NCBI GenBank assembly: GCA_024276675.1
Contig: JAJRWT010000056.1
Location: forward strand, 62,001 to 126,000
Origin: Myxococcota bacterium
Lineage (GTDB): Bacteria > Myxococcota_A > UBA796 > JAFGLY01
Reading direction: 5' to 3'
DNA: 64,000 bases
Shown: in pieces, positions 40,658-50,428 of the stretch
Layout: every line of letters starts with the position of its first letter
Position numbering within the stretch: the stretch's first letter is position 1
Notes under the pieces: model-generated
Databases searched by the model: none
Told to the model about the DNA's origin: nothing
The model's input: only the letters and a program-made list of their open reading frames with translations
Made by a program: the position numbers and the translations under genes

Positions 40658-43600
40658 CCTCGTCCCGGGAGCAGGTCCTCAGGGATCTGCTGGATCGTCG
40701 GATCCTGCTGCTTGACGGTGCCATGGGCACGATGCTCCAGGGTTTCCACTTCACTGAAGCGGACTTCCGCGGAGATCGCTTCCGGGACCACTACAGGGAT
40801 CTCGCGGGCAACAACGATCTCCTGCCCCTGGTCCAGCCCCAGGCCATCACCTCCGTACACCAGGACTACCTGGCCGCGGGAGCCGACATAATAGAGACCT
40901 GTACATTCGGAGCCAATGCCATCTCCCAGGCAGACTACGGGATGGAGGCCCAGGTCTACGAAATGAACCTGCACGCGGCCCGCCTGGCCGTTGAGGCCGC
41001 CGTCCGCCAGACCAGCCTGACCCCAGAAAAGCCACGATTCGTCGCCGGTTCCATGGGCCCCACCAACGGTACTCTTTCGCTCTCACCCGACGTCGACAAC
41101 CCGGCGGCCAGGTCCATGAGCTTCGATCAGGCCGTGGACGCCTACGCGGAACAGGTACGCGGCCTCATGGACGGCGGCGTCCACCTGCTGATGTTGGAAA
41201 CCATCTTCGACACCCTGATGTGCAAGGCGGCCATGGTGGCCATCCAGGAGCTTTTTCGTGAAAAGGGTCGTTCCCTGCCCTTGATCATCTCGGTGACCAT
41301 CTCCGACGCATCCGGGCGCACCCTGTCCGGCCAGACCATCGACGCCTTCTGGACCTCCATAGCCCATGCGCGACCCCTGGCCGTTGGTACGAACTGCGGC
41401 CTGGGCGGCGAGAAGATGCTCCCCTACCTGGCGGAGCTGGCGGCCGTGTGCAGCACCTACACATGTGCATACCCCAACGCCGGGCTGCCCGACGGCTTCG
41501 GCAACTTCGCCGAGACACCACGGGAAACCGCCTCCCACATCGGTGGGATGGCCCGCCGGGGCCTGGTGAACCTGGTGGGCGGTTGCTGCGGCACCACCCC
41601 GGGACACATCCGCGCCATCGCCAGGGCCATCCACGGTGTCCAACCACGAAAGCTCCCCGCCGATCCCCCTTCGTGGCCGCGTCTCAGCGGCCTGGAAACC
41701 CTCGAGATCCGCCCGGACTCCAACTTCATCGTGATAGGCGAACGCACCAACGTCACGGGTTCGCGGCGCTTTGCAAGACTCGTCGGGGAGGGGCGCTTCG
41801 ACATGGCCGTACGCATCGGCCTGGGCCAGGCCCGCAACGGCGCCAACATCCTGGACATCTGCATGGACGACGCCCTGCTGGATTCAGAACGTTCCATGCA
41901 GACCTTCCTGCGCCTTGCCGCCGGTGAGCCCCAACTGGCCCGCATACCTTTCATGGTGGACTCCTCCCGCTGGTCCGTGGTGCAGACCGCCCTGAAGAAC
42001 ATCCAGGGCAAGTCGGTGGTCAACTCCATCAGCCTGAAAGAGGGCCAGGAAGCCATGCTGCGCAAGGCCCGCCGCATACATGAGCTGGGGGCAGCCATGG
42101 TGGTCATGGCCTTCGACGAGGAAGGTCAGGCAGCCACAGCTCGGCGCAAGGTAGAGATCCTTGGGCGGGCATACCACCTGCTCACCCAGACCGCGGCCAT
42201 CCCGCCTGGCGATATCATCCTGGATCCCGGGGTGTTGGCGGTGGGTACGGGAATGGACGAACACCGTCGCGTGGCGCTGGATTTCATGGCCGCCGTCCGG
42301 GAACTCAAGAAAGCATGTCCGGGGGCCCTGCTGACCGCCGGAGTCAGCAACCTGTCATTCGCCTTCAGGGGCAACAACCGCGTTCGCGAGGCCATGCACT
42401 CCGCGTTTCTCTACCACGCCATCGAGGCCGGCCTGGACATGGGTATAGTCAACGCCGGCCAACTGCTCCCCTACGACGAAATCGACAAGGAGCTGCTGGA
42501 GCTGGTGGAAGACGTCCTGCTGGACCGGCGCCCCGATGCCACGGACCGACTCATCGACGCCGCCGGAAACTTCAAACAACGGGCAGGGGCGGAGCAGTCC
42601 CCGGAAGCTCCGGAATGGCGGAATGCCGCCCCCGAGGATCGCCTCGTCCATGCACTGCTCAAGGGGACGGACGATTTTCTGGAAGAAGACCTGGCGGACG
42701 CCCTCCGGCACTTTCCCACCGCCATGTCCCTCATCCAGGGGCCCCTCATGGCGGGCATGGACCGGGTGGGGGATCTCTTTGGAGAAGGCAAGATGTTCCT
42801 GCCCCAGGTGGTGAAGAGCGCCAGGGTAATGCGCAGGGCGGTGGCCATCCTGGAGCCGCGTCTGGCAGAAGAGTCCCCCGGGGGCGAGCGCGGCAAGCGG
42901 GCGCGAATCCTCCTGGCCACGGTGCGAGGAGACGTCCATGACATCGGCAAGAACATCCTCTCAGTGGTGCTGGAGTGCAACGGAGTAGAGGTGATTGACC
43001 TGGGCGTGATGGTGCCGGCTGCCCGTATCCTGGAAGAAGCCAGGACCAGAAAAGCAGACGCCATCGGCCTGTCAGGGCTCATCACGCCCTCGCTGGACGA
43101 GATGGCAAGAGTGGCCAGGGACCTGAACCAGTTGGAAACTCCGGTACCCCTGCTCATCGGAGGGGCCACCACCAGCCCGGAGCACGCCGCGGTGGCCATT
43201 GCTCCTGCCTACGAGGGGGACGTCTTCCACGTTCGCGACGCATCCAGGGCCACGACGCTGGTCTCCAGGCTGCTGGATCCCGCCTCATCGGCGGAACTCA
43301 GGTCCGAAAACCGGCGTGAGCAGGAGCGCCTGCGAGAGAGGCACCAACAGAGATCCGCTGCCCGGTCCCTGCTTCCCTATTCCCAGGCCCGTTCCCGACG
43401 CCTGAAGCTGGACTGGACCGACTACAACCCACCCGCCCCAGCCTTTTCATCCACGGTTCTCCCCTTCCAGCCAAGCATCCGGGATGTGGCCGAGTTCATC
43501 GACTGGAGGTTTTTCTTTCCGGCGTGGGGCATCAAGGGCTCCTTTCCCTCGCTGCTTCGACACCCGGAGCGGGGCTCCAGGGCTTCAGCCCTCTACAACG

Positions 43601-44349
43601 ACGCCCTCCACATGCTGGAACAGATGTCCACAGAGGGCATCCCCACCATCAGGGGGGGGTTCGGCTTCTGGCCGGCGGCCTCCCAGGGCGACTGTCTGGT
43701 CCTGTACACCGGCGAGGACCGTAGCGACGAAAAGCTGCGCATCCCCACGCTGCGCCAACAAGAGCCCAGGGCCCTCCAGGGCACCTGCCTCTCCCTGTCG
43801 GACTTCCTGGCCCCCCAGGGCAGCCCCGCCAGGGACTACCTGGGGGTCTTCGCGGTAACGGCGGGCCTTGGTCTGGAATCTCTGATAGACCACCACCGCC
43901 GACGGGGCGACGAGTACAAGATCCTGCTGGTCAAGAGCCTGGCGGATCGACTGGCGGAAGCCGCGGCCGAGCTGCTTCACCTGGAGGCCAGGCGAACCTG
44001 GGGCATCGAGGTTCAAAGCCAGCCCTCGGCGGAATACCGCCAGGATCTCTTCAGGGGCCGCTACCAGGGTATCCGCCCGGCCATCGGTTATCCGGCCTGC
44101 CCCGATCACTCCCGGAAACATGGACTCTTCCGCCTGCTGGATGCCGCCGCGCTGGGCATGAGCCTGACCGAAACGGCAGCCATCGTGCCCGCTTCCAGCG
44201 TGGCGGGGCTCATGTTCTCCCACCCCGAATCCCGCTACTTCGATGTGGGCTTCATCGGCAGGGACCAGTTGGAGGTCTACGCTGCCTCGGCTGGGATCGC
44301 CACGGGCATGGCCAGGCGCTGGTTGGCTTCCAGGTTGCTGGAACACTGA
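40654..44349 (+). CDS. metH: Cobalamin-dependent methionine synthase MetH
   Basis: 1231 aa from ATG 40654, in the ATGA overlap with the preceding gene; the frame is open back to 40375 but that part lies in the upstream gene. Domains in order: homocysteine-binding barrel (1-330, zinc ligands C248 in GTNCGLGGEK and C310-C311 in GGCCGTTPGH), pterin-binding barrel (about 350-620, IGERTNVTGSRRF), B12 cap and Rossmann domains (about 630-880) with cobalt ligand H762 in DVHDIGKN, and C-terminal reactivation domain with RPAIGYPACPDH. Complete by length and motif. It transfers the methyl group of methyl-THF to homocysteine. Confidence 0.97.
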   Translation: MTSSREQVLRDLLDRRILLLDGAMGTMLQGFHFTEADFRGDRFRDHYRDLAGNNDLLPLVQPQAITSVHQDYLAAGADIIETCTFGANAISQADYGMEAQVYEMNLHAARLAVEAAVRQTSLTPEKPRFVAGSMGPTNGTLSLSPDVDNPAARSMSFDQAVDAYAEQVRGLMDGGVHLLMLETIFDTLMCKAAMVAIQELFREKGRSLPLIISVTISDASGRTLSGQTIDAFWTSIAHARPLAVGTNCGLGGEKMLPYLAELAAVCSTYTCAYPNAGLPDGFGNFAETPRETASHIGGMARRGLVNLVGGCCGTTPGHIRAIARAIHGVQPRKLPADPPSWPRLSGLETLEIRPDSNFIVIGERTNVTGSRRFARLVGEGRFDMAVRIGLGQARNGANILDICMDDALLDSERSMQTFLRLAAGEPQLARIPFMVDSSRWSVVQTALKNIQGKSVVNSISLKEGQEAMLRKARRIHELGAAMVVMAFDEEGQAATARRKVEILGRAYHLLTQTAAIPPGDIILDPGVLAVGTGMDEHRRVALDFMAAVRELKKACPGALLTAGVSNLSFAFRGNNRVREAMHSAFLYHAIEAGLDMGIVNAGQLLPYDEIDKELLELVEDVLLDRRPDATDRLIDAAGNFKQRAGAEQSPEAPEWRNAAPEDRLVHALLKGTDDFLEEDLADALRHFPTAMSLIQGPLMAGMDRVGDLFGEGKMFLPQVVKSARVMRRAVAILEPRLAEESPGGERGKRARILLATVRGDVHDIGKNILSVVLECNGVEVIDLGVMVPAARILEEARTRKADAIGLSGLITPSLDEMARVARDLNQLETPVPLLIGGATTSPEHAAVAIAPAYEGDVFHVRDASRATTLVSRLLDPASSAELRSENRREQERLRERHQQRSAARSLLPYSQARSRRLKLDWTDYNPPAPAFSSTVLPFQPSIRDVAEFIDWRFFFPAWGIKGSFPSLLRHPERGSRASALYNDALHMLEQMSTEGIPTIRGGFGFWPAASQGDCLVLYTGEDRSDEKLRIPTLRQQEPRALQGTCLSLSDFLAPQGSPARDYLGVFAVTAGLGLESLIDHHRRRGDEYKILLVKSLADRLAEAAAELLHLEARRTWGIEVQSQPSAEYRQDLFRGRYQGIRPAIGYPACPDHSRKHGLFRLLDAAALGMSLTETAAIVPASSVAGLMFSHPESRYFDVGFIGRDQLEVYAASAGIATGMARRWLASRLLEH

Positions 44350-44511
44350 CGGGACCGAGCACGGTGGCCTGCACCGAGGCGTTGCATGGCCACCAGCTCC
44401 CAGGCTTCTCTCCCTGGCCCGGGACTGTTCTCCTTGGTGTCCATTTTTCCACTGACGCCCCTCCATTCGGCTATGCTCTCCCCTGGACCACCCACCCGGA
44501 GCGCACGGCGA

Positions 44512-47061
44512 ATGCTTCCCCTCCTCTTCCTGCTCTCCTGCAACCAGCCCGAGGACACCGGCAACCCGGAGCCCACAACCTGCCAGGCGCCGGACCCGCC
44601 AGCCGAGGCCACCCTGCGCCTGGGCCAGGACCCCGAGCTGGTGCTCCTGCCCAACGGGCGAGCCATCACGCCGGTGGGTGAACAGGTGGAGCTGGACAAC
44701 CAGCTCGGCAGTATCGTGCTGGACCCGTCGGGAAGCCACGCCTACGTGGCCGGGATCAACCGCTATCGCCGCAGCCTGCACGTGGTGGACCTGGAGATGG
44801 GCCAGGAGATCCAGAGCCTGGAGCCGGAAGACGCCTGGTTCGGCCTGGTCATGGACTCCTCCGGGAGCACGCTCTACGCCTCGGAGGGCAGCTCGGGGGC
44901 GGTCCAGGCCTACTCCGTTGCCGACGACGGGACGCTGAGCGCCGCCGAGCGCTTCGAGCCGGGGGGCTACCCCGCCGGCCTGGCGCTCTCCGACGACGAG
45001 AGCCTGCTCTACGTGGCGCTGTACGGCGATGGCGCGGTGGCCGTGCTGGACCTGGACAGCTCCCAGATCGTGGACGACCTGCTCACCGGCGGCACGCCCT
45101 TCTCCATCGTCAAGGTCCCCGGGCGCAACGAGCTGTGGGTGTCGGACCTCTCGGACTCCGTCATCACGGTGCTGGACACCGACTCAGGTTTGGTGCTGGC
45201 CACCGTGGAGGCTTCCGCCGACCCCGAAGGGCTGGTGGTCTCTCCAGACGGCTCCACTGTCTACGCCGCCCTCTCCAGCACCGACATCGTGGCGGCCTAC
45301 GACGTGGGCAGTCTCAGCCTGCTGGCCAGCACCTACCTGGCCGAGGACATCACGGGCCCCATGGGCGATCCCATGCCCGCGGTCGGCCCCAACGCCCTGG
45401 CCCTGGACCAGGAAGCCGGCATCCTCTACGTGGCGCGATCCTCCGACAACGCCGTGGGCGTGCTTGACTCCCACAGCCTCCAGGTGCTGGGCAACTTCCC
45501 CGTGGCCTGGTACCCCGACGATCTGGCCATCGCCCCCGACGGCAGGGTGGTGGTCTCCAACATGAAGGGCTATGGCTCAGGGCCCAACATGGACGAAACC
45601 GATCCCCCAGGCACTATCTCCGGCACCCTCTCCATCGTGGACCCCGAGAGCATCGACCTGGCGGCCACCACCGCCACGGTGGAGGACAACCTGCGCCGCA
45701 CCGACACGGTCTACCCCTTCGACTGCCAGGGGCTCTTCCCCGTCCCCACGGCATGGGGCGAGAAGAGCCCGTACATCGAGCACGTGGTGCTCATCGTGCG
45801 CGAGAACAAGACCTTCGACGCGGTGCTGGGCGACCTGGAGGGGGCCGAAGGGGATCCCGACGGCGCCATCTTCGCCGAGTACACCCCCAACCTGCACGCC
45901 CTGGCCGGGAGATTCGGGCTCAACGACAACTTCTACACCGACTCCGAGGTCTCGACCCAGGGCCACCTGTGGCTCACGCAGATCTGGGTGGACGACTTCA
46001 TGGAGAAGTCCTGGATGGAGGACTACCACGGCGGAGGAGACTTCGCTGCGGACCCAGTCATGCCCGCGGCCACGCCGGGCTTCGGCACCTTCTTCACCCA
46101 CCTCATCACCCACGACGTGGACTTCACCATCTTCGGCGAGCTGGTTGGGGCCTTCGACGAGGTGGACGGCGAGGCCGTCATCGAGCACCTGGACCTCTCC
46201 TACCCGGGCGTCTTCTTCGACCTCAGCGTCAAGGACACCGACAGGGCCGAGTACGCCGCCGACCAGCTCTTCGGCGAGGACGGCCAGGGGGGTGGGTTCC
46301 CGCCTTTCGTGTTCATGCTCCTCCCCGACGACCACACCGCTGGTGCCAGCGACCCCACCCCCGAGGCCATGATCGCCGACAACGACGCCGGCACCGGCCT
46401 CTTCATCGACCGCCTCAGCCACTCCACCGCCTGGGATGACACGGTGGTATTCGTGGTGGAGGACGACCCACAGCAGGGCACGGACCACGTAGATGCCCAC
46501 CGCTCCTTCTGCCTCATCGCCTCGCCCTGGGTGAAGAGGGGCCACGTGAGCCAGGTCCTCACCTCCTTCCCCGCCATGTTCAAGACCATCGAGCTGATCC
46601 TCGGCATCCCGCCCATGAACCGTTTCGACGCCCTGGCCACGCCCATGTGGGACTCCTTCACCACCAGCCCCGACTACGAGCCCTATGAGCACTCCGAGTC
46701 GGCGGTGCCCTGGAGCGCCCCCTGGCTGCGACCGCGCCCCGCCCCCGAGCTGACGCGCATGATGGACTTCTCCGGCCCCGACCGCGCCCCTCTCCTGGGA
46801 GAATGGCTCTGGTGGTACTTCCGGGGAGAACCCAGGCCGGGTTCAATCCTGGAGCGCTACGCCGCGGGCGACAGGGACATCATCGCCACCTTCCTGGGCG
46901 ACGACGACGGAGACGACGAGATCTACGAGCAGGGCTACCGGCTCTTCGAGGCCTGGCTCCGGGAGCACCCCGAGTCCGGCATCGACTGGCAGCCGCCCTG
47001 GCGCCCCGATGCCATGGGCGCTCACCCGCCGGGCACAGCCGCCCCCGACCTGGACGACTGA
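44512..47061 (+). CDS. Lipoprotein with YVTN-type propeller and phosphoesterase domain
   Basis: About 849 aa from ATG 44512, which opens a short lipoprotein signal MLPLLFLLSC; GGAG lies about ten bases upstream. Residues 35-400 are seven-bladed-propeller-like repeats (GSIVLDPSGSHAYVAG, PAGLALSDDESLLYVALYG, PEGLVVSPDGSTVYAALS, DDLAIAPDGRVVVSN). From about residue 420 a phosphoesterase family domain follows (YIEHVVLIVRENKTFDAVLG, QGHLWLTQIWVDDF, VVFVVEDDPQQGTDHVDAHR), as in phospholipase C and acid phosphatases of that family. The catalytic Thr/Asn and metal-binding Asp/His positions look present. It should hydrolyse phosphate esters at the cell surface. Base composition looks even more GC-rich than its neighbours. 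Confidence 0.88.
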   Translation: MLPLLFLLSCNQPEDTGNPEPTTCQAPDPPAEATLRLGQDPELVLLPNGRAITPVGEQVELDNQLGSIVLDPSGSHAYVAGINRYRRSLHVVDLEMGQEIQSLEPEDAWFGLVMDSSGSTLYASEGSSGAVQAYSVADDGTLSAAERFEPGGYPAGLALSDDESLLYVALYGDGAVAVLDLDSSQIVDDLLTGGTPFSIVKVPGRNELWVSDLSDSVITVLDTDSGLVLATVEASADPEGLVVSPDGSTVYAALSSTDIVAAYDVGSLSLLASTYLAEDITGPMGDPMPAVGPNALALDQEAGILYVARSSDNAVGVLDSHSLQVLGNFPVAWYPDDLAIAPDGRVVVSNMKGYGSGPNMDETDPPGTISGTLSIVDPESIDLAATTATVEDNLRRTDTVYPFDCQGLFPVPTAWGEKSPYIEHVVLIVRENKTFDAVLGDLEGAEGDPDGAIFAEYTPNLHALAGRFGLNDNFYTDSEVSTQGHLWLTQIWVDDFMEKSWMEDYHGGGDFAADPVMPAATPGFGTFFTHLITHDVDFTIFGELVGAFDEVDGEAVIEHLDLSYPGVFFDLSVKDTDRAEYAADQLFGEDGQGGGFPPFVFMLLPDDHTAGASDPTPEAMIADNDAGTGLFIDRLSHSTAWDDTVVFVVEDDPQQGTDHVDAHRSFCLIASPWVKRGHVSQVLTSFPAMFKTIELILGIPPMNRFDALATPMWDSFTTSPDYEPYEHSESAVPWSAPWLRPRPAPELTRMMDFSGPDRAPLLGEWLWWYFRGEPRPGSILERYAAGDRDIIATFLGDDDGDDEIYEQGYRLFEAWLREHPESGIDWQPPWRPDAMGAHPPGTAAPDLDD

Positions 47062-47441
47062 AGGCTGAACAGGGCCCCTCTTGCGGAGCGCGCCCTCCGC
47101 CAGACCCGCGAAATAGTCGCGCGGGGCGACTTTCTGGGAGGGATGACCCGCTACCCCCGCGAAATAGTCGCGCGGGGCGACTTTCTGGGAGGGATGACCC
47201 GCTACCCCCGCGAAATAGTCGCGCGGGGCGACTTTCTGGGAGGGATGACCTACCAACCCCTCCGGAATAACCGAAGATTCCGCCGAGGCCGTAGATGTTG
47301 GCAGGATCACCCACCAGGTGAGCACGGAGCCCCACGTGATGGCGGCAACGCCGCTGAAGGTGATGGCCTCACCGAGTTCCAGAAACGGTGTGGGCATTGC
47401 CGGGCTTCCGTGGGAAACCCGGATCGACACCGGCCCGGTAC
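47062..47441. other. Intergenic region between convergent genes, containing a tandem repeat
   Basis: 380 bp between two converging stops. A 51-bp tandem repeat occupies 47105-47250. No protein gene is supported; the open frames across it are opened by the repeat length being a multiple of three. I see nothing further in 47251-47441. Confidence 0.6.
47105..47250. repeat. 51-bp tandem repeat, 2.9 copies, each with a hairpin
   Basis: Copies start at 47105, 47156 and 47207 and are identical; the third ends after 44 bases. Each contains AGTCGC-GCGGG-GCGACT, a 6-bp stem with 5-base loop (first copy 47115-47131). The units abut with no unique spacers, so it is not CRISPR. Could be a REP-like element or a strong transcript-end structure. 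Confidence 0.9.
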
Positions 47442-49355
47442 TCACCTGGGGGGGATCGTCGTGGAGCGAAGCCACTGGAGGCGCTCCGTGTCGGTAGGAA
47501 GCAACAACGCGGGACCAGCCAGGCCCCCGCGGCAGGTGTAGCCGCTGTCCAGGTCCAGGTAGTGCCCTGGTCCCGACGGTCGAAGTTGGACCAACCCAGC
47601 AGAGACGGCAAAATCTCCAGGTCCCTGGCGCAGCGGAGGCTCGCTGCCGTGCAGGAGCCTGGCCAGGTTGCGCAGGACACGGGCTGCCGAACGCGGGTTG
47701 AAACGACGATCCACCAGGCCATCGTGGGGAAAGTAGCCACGGTCCTTGTCCATGAAGGTGTCCAGAAAGACCATGACTCCCGGATTGGCCGCCGCAGCCA
47801 GCATTGCCTCGGCCACGCGCCCAGCGATGGCGACATCATCCCGAAAACGGCTCTGTTCCCCTGATCTTGGAAGTTCCACGTGGCAAAGGGCCCGCAGGCC
47901 CGGTGTTTCCGCCAGGTTCCTGGCACGGTCAATCCCATCCCAGGGTGACAGGTCCCGTGGAATGCGAAATACCAGGTGGGTCACGGCGCCGGGAAGGGCT
48001 ACGACCTGGTGGGGGAGAGGTTCTTCGACTCCGAAGCCCTGCTCCAGGAAATGGGAAAAATACCCGGTGGGATCGGAGCAAGGCGCTTGTACCCTGGAGA
48101 GCGCCACCGGTACGGGGCAGTCTTCGAGGGTTGGCAGTACCCGGGCCCACAAGCTAGGAAGCACCACTATTTCCCAGAGATCCACCAGGGCCTGGTACTT
48201 CTGCAGAAGTCCCCGGCCGGATTCCAGGTGCCGGGGCTCCCCGCAGGTGGAAAAAAAGGTGAAAGAGGCCCCCTGGCTCCGCAGCAGCTCCAGGCGGTCG
48301 CGGAGCAAGGGATCATTCAAGTCACCCAGGGCCAGGCGAAAACGCGAAAAGCCCATCTCTTCCAGGGCAAGAAGGGACTCGTCCGTGCGAGCCCACTTGC
48401 GCTGGAAAGGGTCCAGGTCTCCGCAGGGGAGATCCACGGCCCGAGCCCAGCCACCCGGCAGCCAGACACCCAGAGCCGAGGCAGGAGTCGGCCCGGGAAA
48501 AGGAGAAACGGGCATGGCCGAGCGGTACATGTCCACCCGAAATCCGGCGGAATCCACGTGAACCATGAAAAATCCCAGCTTGGCGCGGTCGTCGCGTCCG
48601 TTTTCGGGGCCAGGCGCAACGGGGTAGAGTTCGCTGTACTCGGGCCTGACGAAGGCGGTGGAGGGCAGGACATATACATGGGTGCCCTGGTAGCGATTGT
48701 GGAAGTAGTTGTGGACATGGCCGGTGAACACGGCCTCTACGTGAAAACGCCGCAAGATGCCCAGAAACCAGGTACGGCCAGGCAAAGCCAGGTTGTCGTA
48801 GTGGGATGGTTCATCGGGATCGAAGAGATACGGCGGGTAGTGCATGAACAAAAAGATACGTTCCTTGCCCTGCAGCTCACGCTCGAGCCACTCCCTCTGG
48901 CGCCGCTCCGCCTCCAGCCCCGAGCCCAGGAGAGAGGAATTGAGCAACACGAAATGGCAGGGGCCGTGTTGGAAGGAGCACCAGGTGGATCCCCAGATGC
49001 CCTGGAACGACTCCAAGCTCGAAGCACTCACCTTGGGCGCAGTAGCCGGGGCGTCCTGCTTGTCACCGACATCGTGGTTCCCGGGAGCCACATGGAATGG
49101 GCAGTCCAGGTCGTTGAAGATCCGCCTTGCGACCTTGTTGGCACTCTTGTAGGCACCCAGCGTCGGCAATGAGTGGGTGACATCGCCCAGGTGGATCACC
49201 AGCTCCGGTGCCAGGGCTCGAAGAAGCGCCACGACACGCCGATTACGCAGGTTGTGCCTGGCATCGGATGGATAGCCAGCCTGACGATCCCCGCCTTCGG
49301 GCCGAACGTGGGTGTCGGAAATGATGGCAAAAGAAAACGAACCCCGGCCTGCCAC
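47442..49355 (-). CDS. Metallophosphoesterase with large C-terminal domain
   Basis: About 637 aa if started at GTG 49355, just after the upstream lipoprotein frame; a TTG at 49400 would overlap that gene by 41 bp. The calcineurin-like core is complete: ISDTHV, LVIHLGDVTHS, APGNHDVGD, FLFMHYPPY and VFTGHVHNYFHN, all metal ligands present. About 330 further residues (roughly 300-637) show alternating hydrophobic strands and helices (LEEMGFSRFRLALGDLNDP, ASFTFFSTCGEPRHL, PGVMVFLDTFMDKDRGYF) suggesting a TIM-like barrel I cannot name. No signal peptide is evident. It hydrolyses a phosphomonoester or diester of unknown nature; its stop converges on the tandem repeat. Confidence 0.85.
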   Translation of the reverse strand: MAGRGSFSFAIISDTHVRPEGGDRQAGYPSDARHNLRNRRVVALLRALAPELVIHLGDVTHSLPTLGAYKSANKVARRIFNDLDCPFHVAPGNHDVGDKQDAPATAPKVSASSLESFQGIWGSTWCSFQHGPCHFVLLNSSLLGSGLEAERRQREWLERELQGKERIFLFMHYPPYLFDPDEPSHYDNLALPGRTWFLGILRRFHVEAVFTGHVHNYFHNRYQGTHVYVLPSTAFVRPEYSELYPVAPGPENGRDDRAKLGFFMVHVDSAGFRVDMYRSAMPVSPFPGPTPASALGVWLPGGWARAVDLPCGDLDPFQRKWARTDESLLALEEMGFSRFRLALGDLNDPLLRDRLELLRSQGASFTFFSTCGEPRHLESGRGLLQKYQALVDLWEIVVLPSLWARVLPTLEDCPVPVALSRVQAPCSDPTGYFSHFLEQGFGVEEPLPHQVVALPGAVTHLVFRIPRDLSPWDGIDRARNLAETPGLRALCHVELPRSGEQSRFRDDVAIAGRVAEAMLAAAANPGVMVFLDTFMDKDRGYFPHDGLVDRRFNPRSAARVLRNLARLLHGSEPPLRQGPGDFAVSAGLVQLRPSGPGHYLDLDSGYTCRGGLAGPALLLPTDTERLQWLRSTTIPPR

Positions 49356-49359
49356 GTTT

Positions 49360-50151
49360 TCAGAACTCGAACATGTAGGTGCGCTTGTCGTCCTTGGCAA
49401 AGACGGCGTACTGCCCGGGCGGCAACGCTCCCGCGGCCAGGTAGCGAACTTGGTGGCCCTTCTTGTCCAACACGGTCACCCTGGACGGATCCGGGGTGGC
49501 CTCGATGCGCTCATAGTCGGTGTTGGATTTGAACTTGATGCCGATGTAGGTCCATGGATCTTCGGTGGTCCAGATGTTGCTGTTTCCGAAACGCCTTTGC
49601 CGGGGTTCTTCGATGAGTGGATAGAACTTCATGCGCTTGGCGCACCTGGGGCCGGACATGACCAGGTATTGGCCTTCTTGCACCCTGGTCAACTTCTTGA
49701 ACAGCTCCATGGGGTAGTAGGCGCGCTCGTCTTCGGTGTTGAAGATGATCTTGTAGCCTATCTCGGTCCTGGTGTTCTGCTGGGTCAGCTCCTTGCCGTC
49801 CAGCAGGTAGATCCCCTTTGGGGGGGTACGCCAGACCTTCACCTGGACGGCCCCGGTACTGGTGCTGCTGCCGTCCACCTGCTCCAGGCCGTCGAAGAAT
49901 AGAGTCTTGTCGGCCGGGTAGATGTCGTAGGTTTCGCCACCGCAGAGTTCCGGGAACTTGAACAGACCGGATTCGTCGCTCGTGCTTTCGAAGGTCTGGC
50001 AAGTGAGATCCAGTGCCCTGGGCGCCTTGGCTATCACCCGCGTTTCCGCCAGGGGTTTCCCGTACAGGGCGTCCACGAGTTCGCCTTCGAAAGACCCGTT
50101 GGTCATACAACTGGACAAGAAAAGACTCATAAGGAACATTGCCCTGTACAT
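49360..50151 (-). CDS. Lipoprotein with carboxypeptidase-regulatory-like N-terminal fold
   Basis: About 263 aa from ATG 50151, with AGGAG upstream and a lipoprotein signal (MYRAMFLMSLFLSSC). FEGELVDALYGKPLAETRVIAK resembles a transthyretin/CarboxypepD_reg-like beta sandwich; the middle part contains YDIYPADKTLFF and the end is Tyr/Arg-rich (GQYAVFAKDDKRTYMFEF). No enzyme motif was recognised. It lies directly upstream of the metallophosphoesterase with 4 bp between stop and GTG, so the two are probably co-expressed. Confidence 0.8.
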   Translation of the reverse strand: MYRAMFLMSLFLSSCMTNGSFEGELVDALYGKPLAETRVIAKAPRALDLTCQTFESTSDESGLFKFPELCGGETYDIYPADKTLFFDGLEQVDGSSTSTGAVQVKVWRTPPKGIYLLDGKELTQQNTRTEIGYKIIFNTEDERAYYPMELFKKLTRVQEGQYLVMSGPRCAKRMKFYPLIEEPRQRRFGNSNIWTTEDPWTYIGIKFKSNTDYERIEATPDPSRVTVLDKKGHQVRYLAAGALPPGQYAVFAKDDKRTYMFEF

Positions 50152-50428
50152 TCTCCACTCCTGGCCCGGGTAACAAATCCTGTTGGGTACTGGCTCTGCA
50201 AGAACCCCAACAACCATATTACATCACGTATGCTCCACTCGATCAAGGCCAGTGGCATCGCCAGGAAGAACAAGAGGCCAGCCGCCAGCGCCCATGGCGA
50301 GCCCGCCATGGGGGAAAATTCGGGATGAACCGCGGTGCAGCACAGCAACGGCCCCACCACGGTACTGGCGGAGGATGGGATAGGCTGCTCGTCGAACGGC
50401 CAACGGCTGGCGTGGCGAAGCGGAGCGT

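Noticed and set aside
47105..47250. CRISPR array
   Set aside because: Units abut without unique spacers and are 51 bp each; no cas genes are present.
46843..47475. Minus-strand protein with a 17-residue tandem repeat
   Set aside because: The repeat unit is 51 bp, a multiple of three, which opens every frame; the rest is antisense to the phosphoesterase gene.
50127..50309. 60-residue minus-strand frame with two hydrophobic stretches (possible small membrane protein)
   Set aside because: It overlaps the start of the lipoprotein gene, has no ribosome-binding site, and its last ten residues come from coding sequence in another frame. Not impossible, but not supported.
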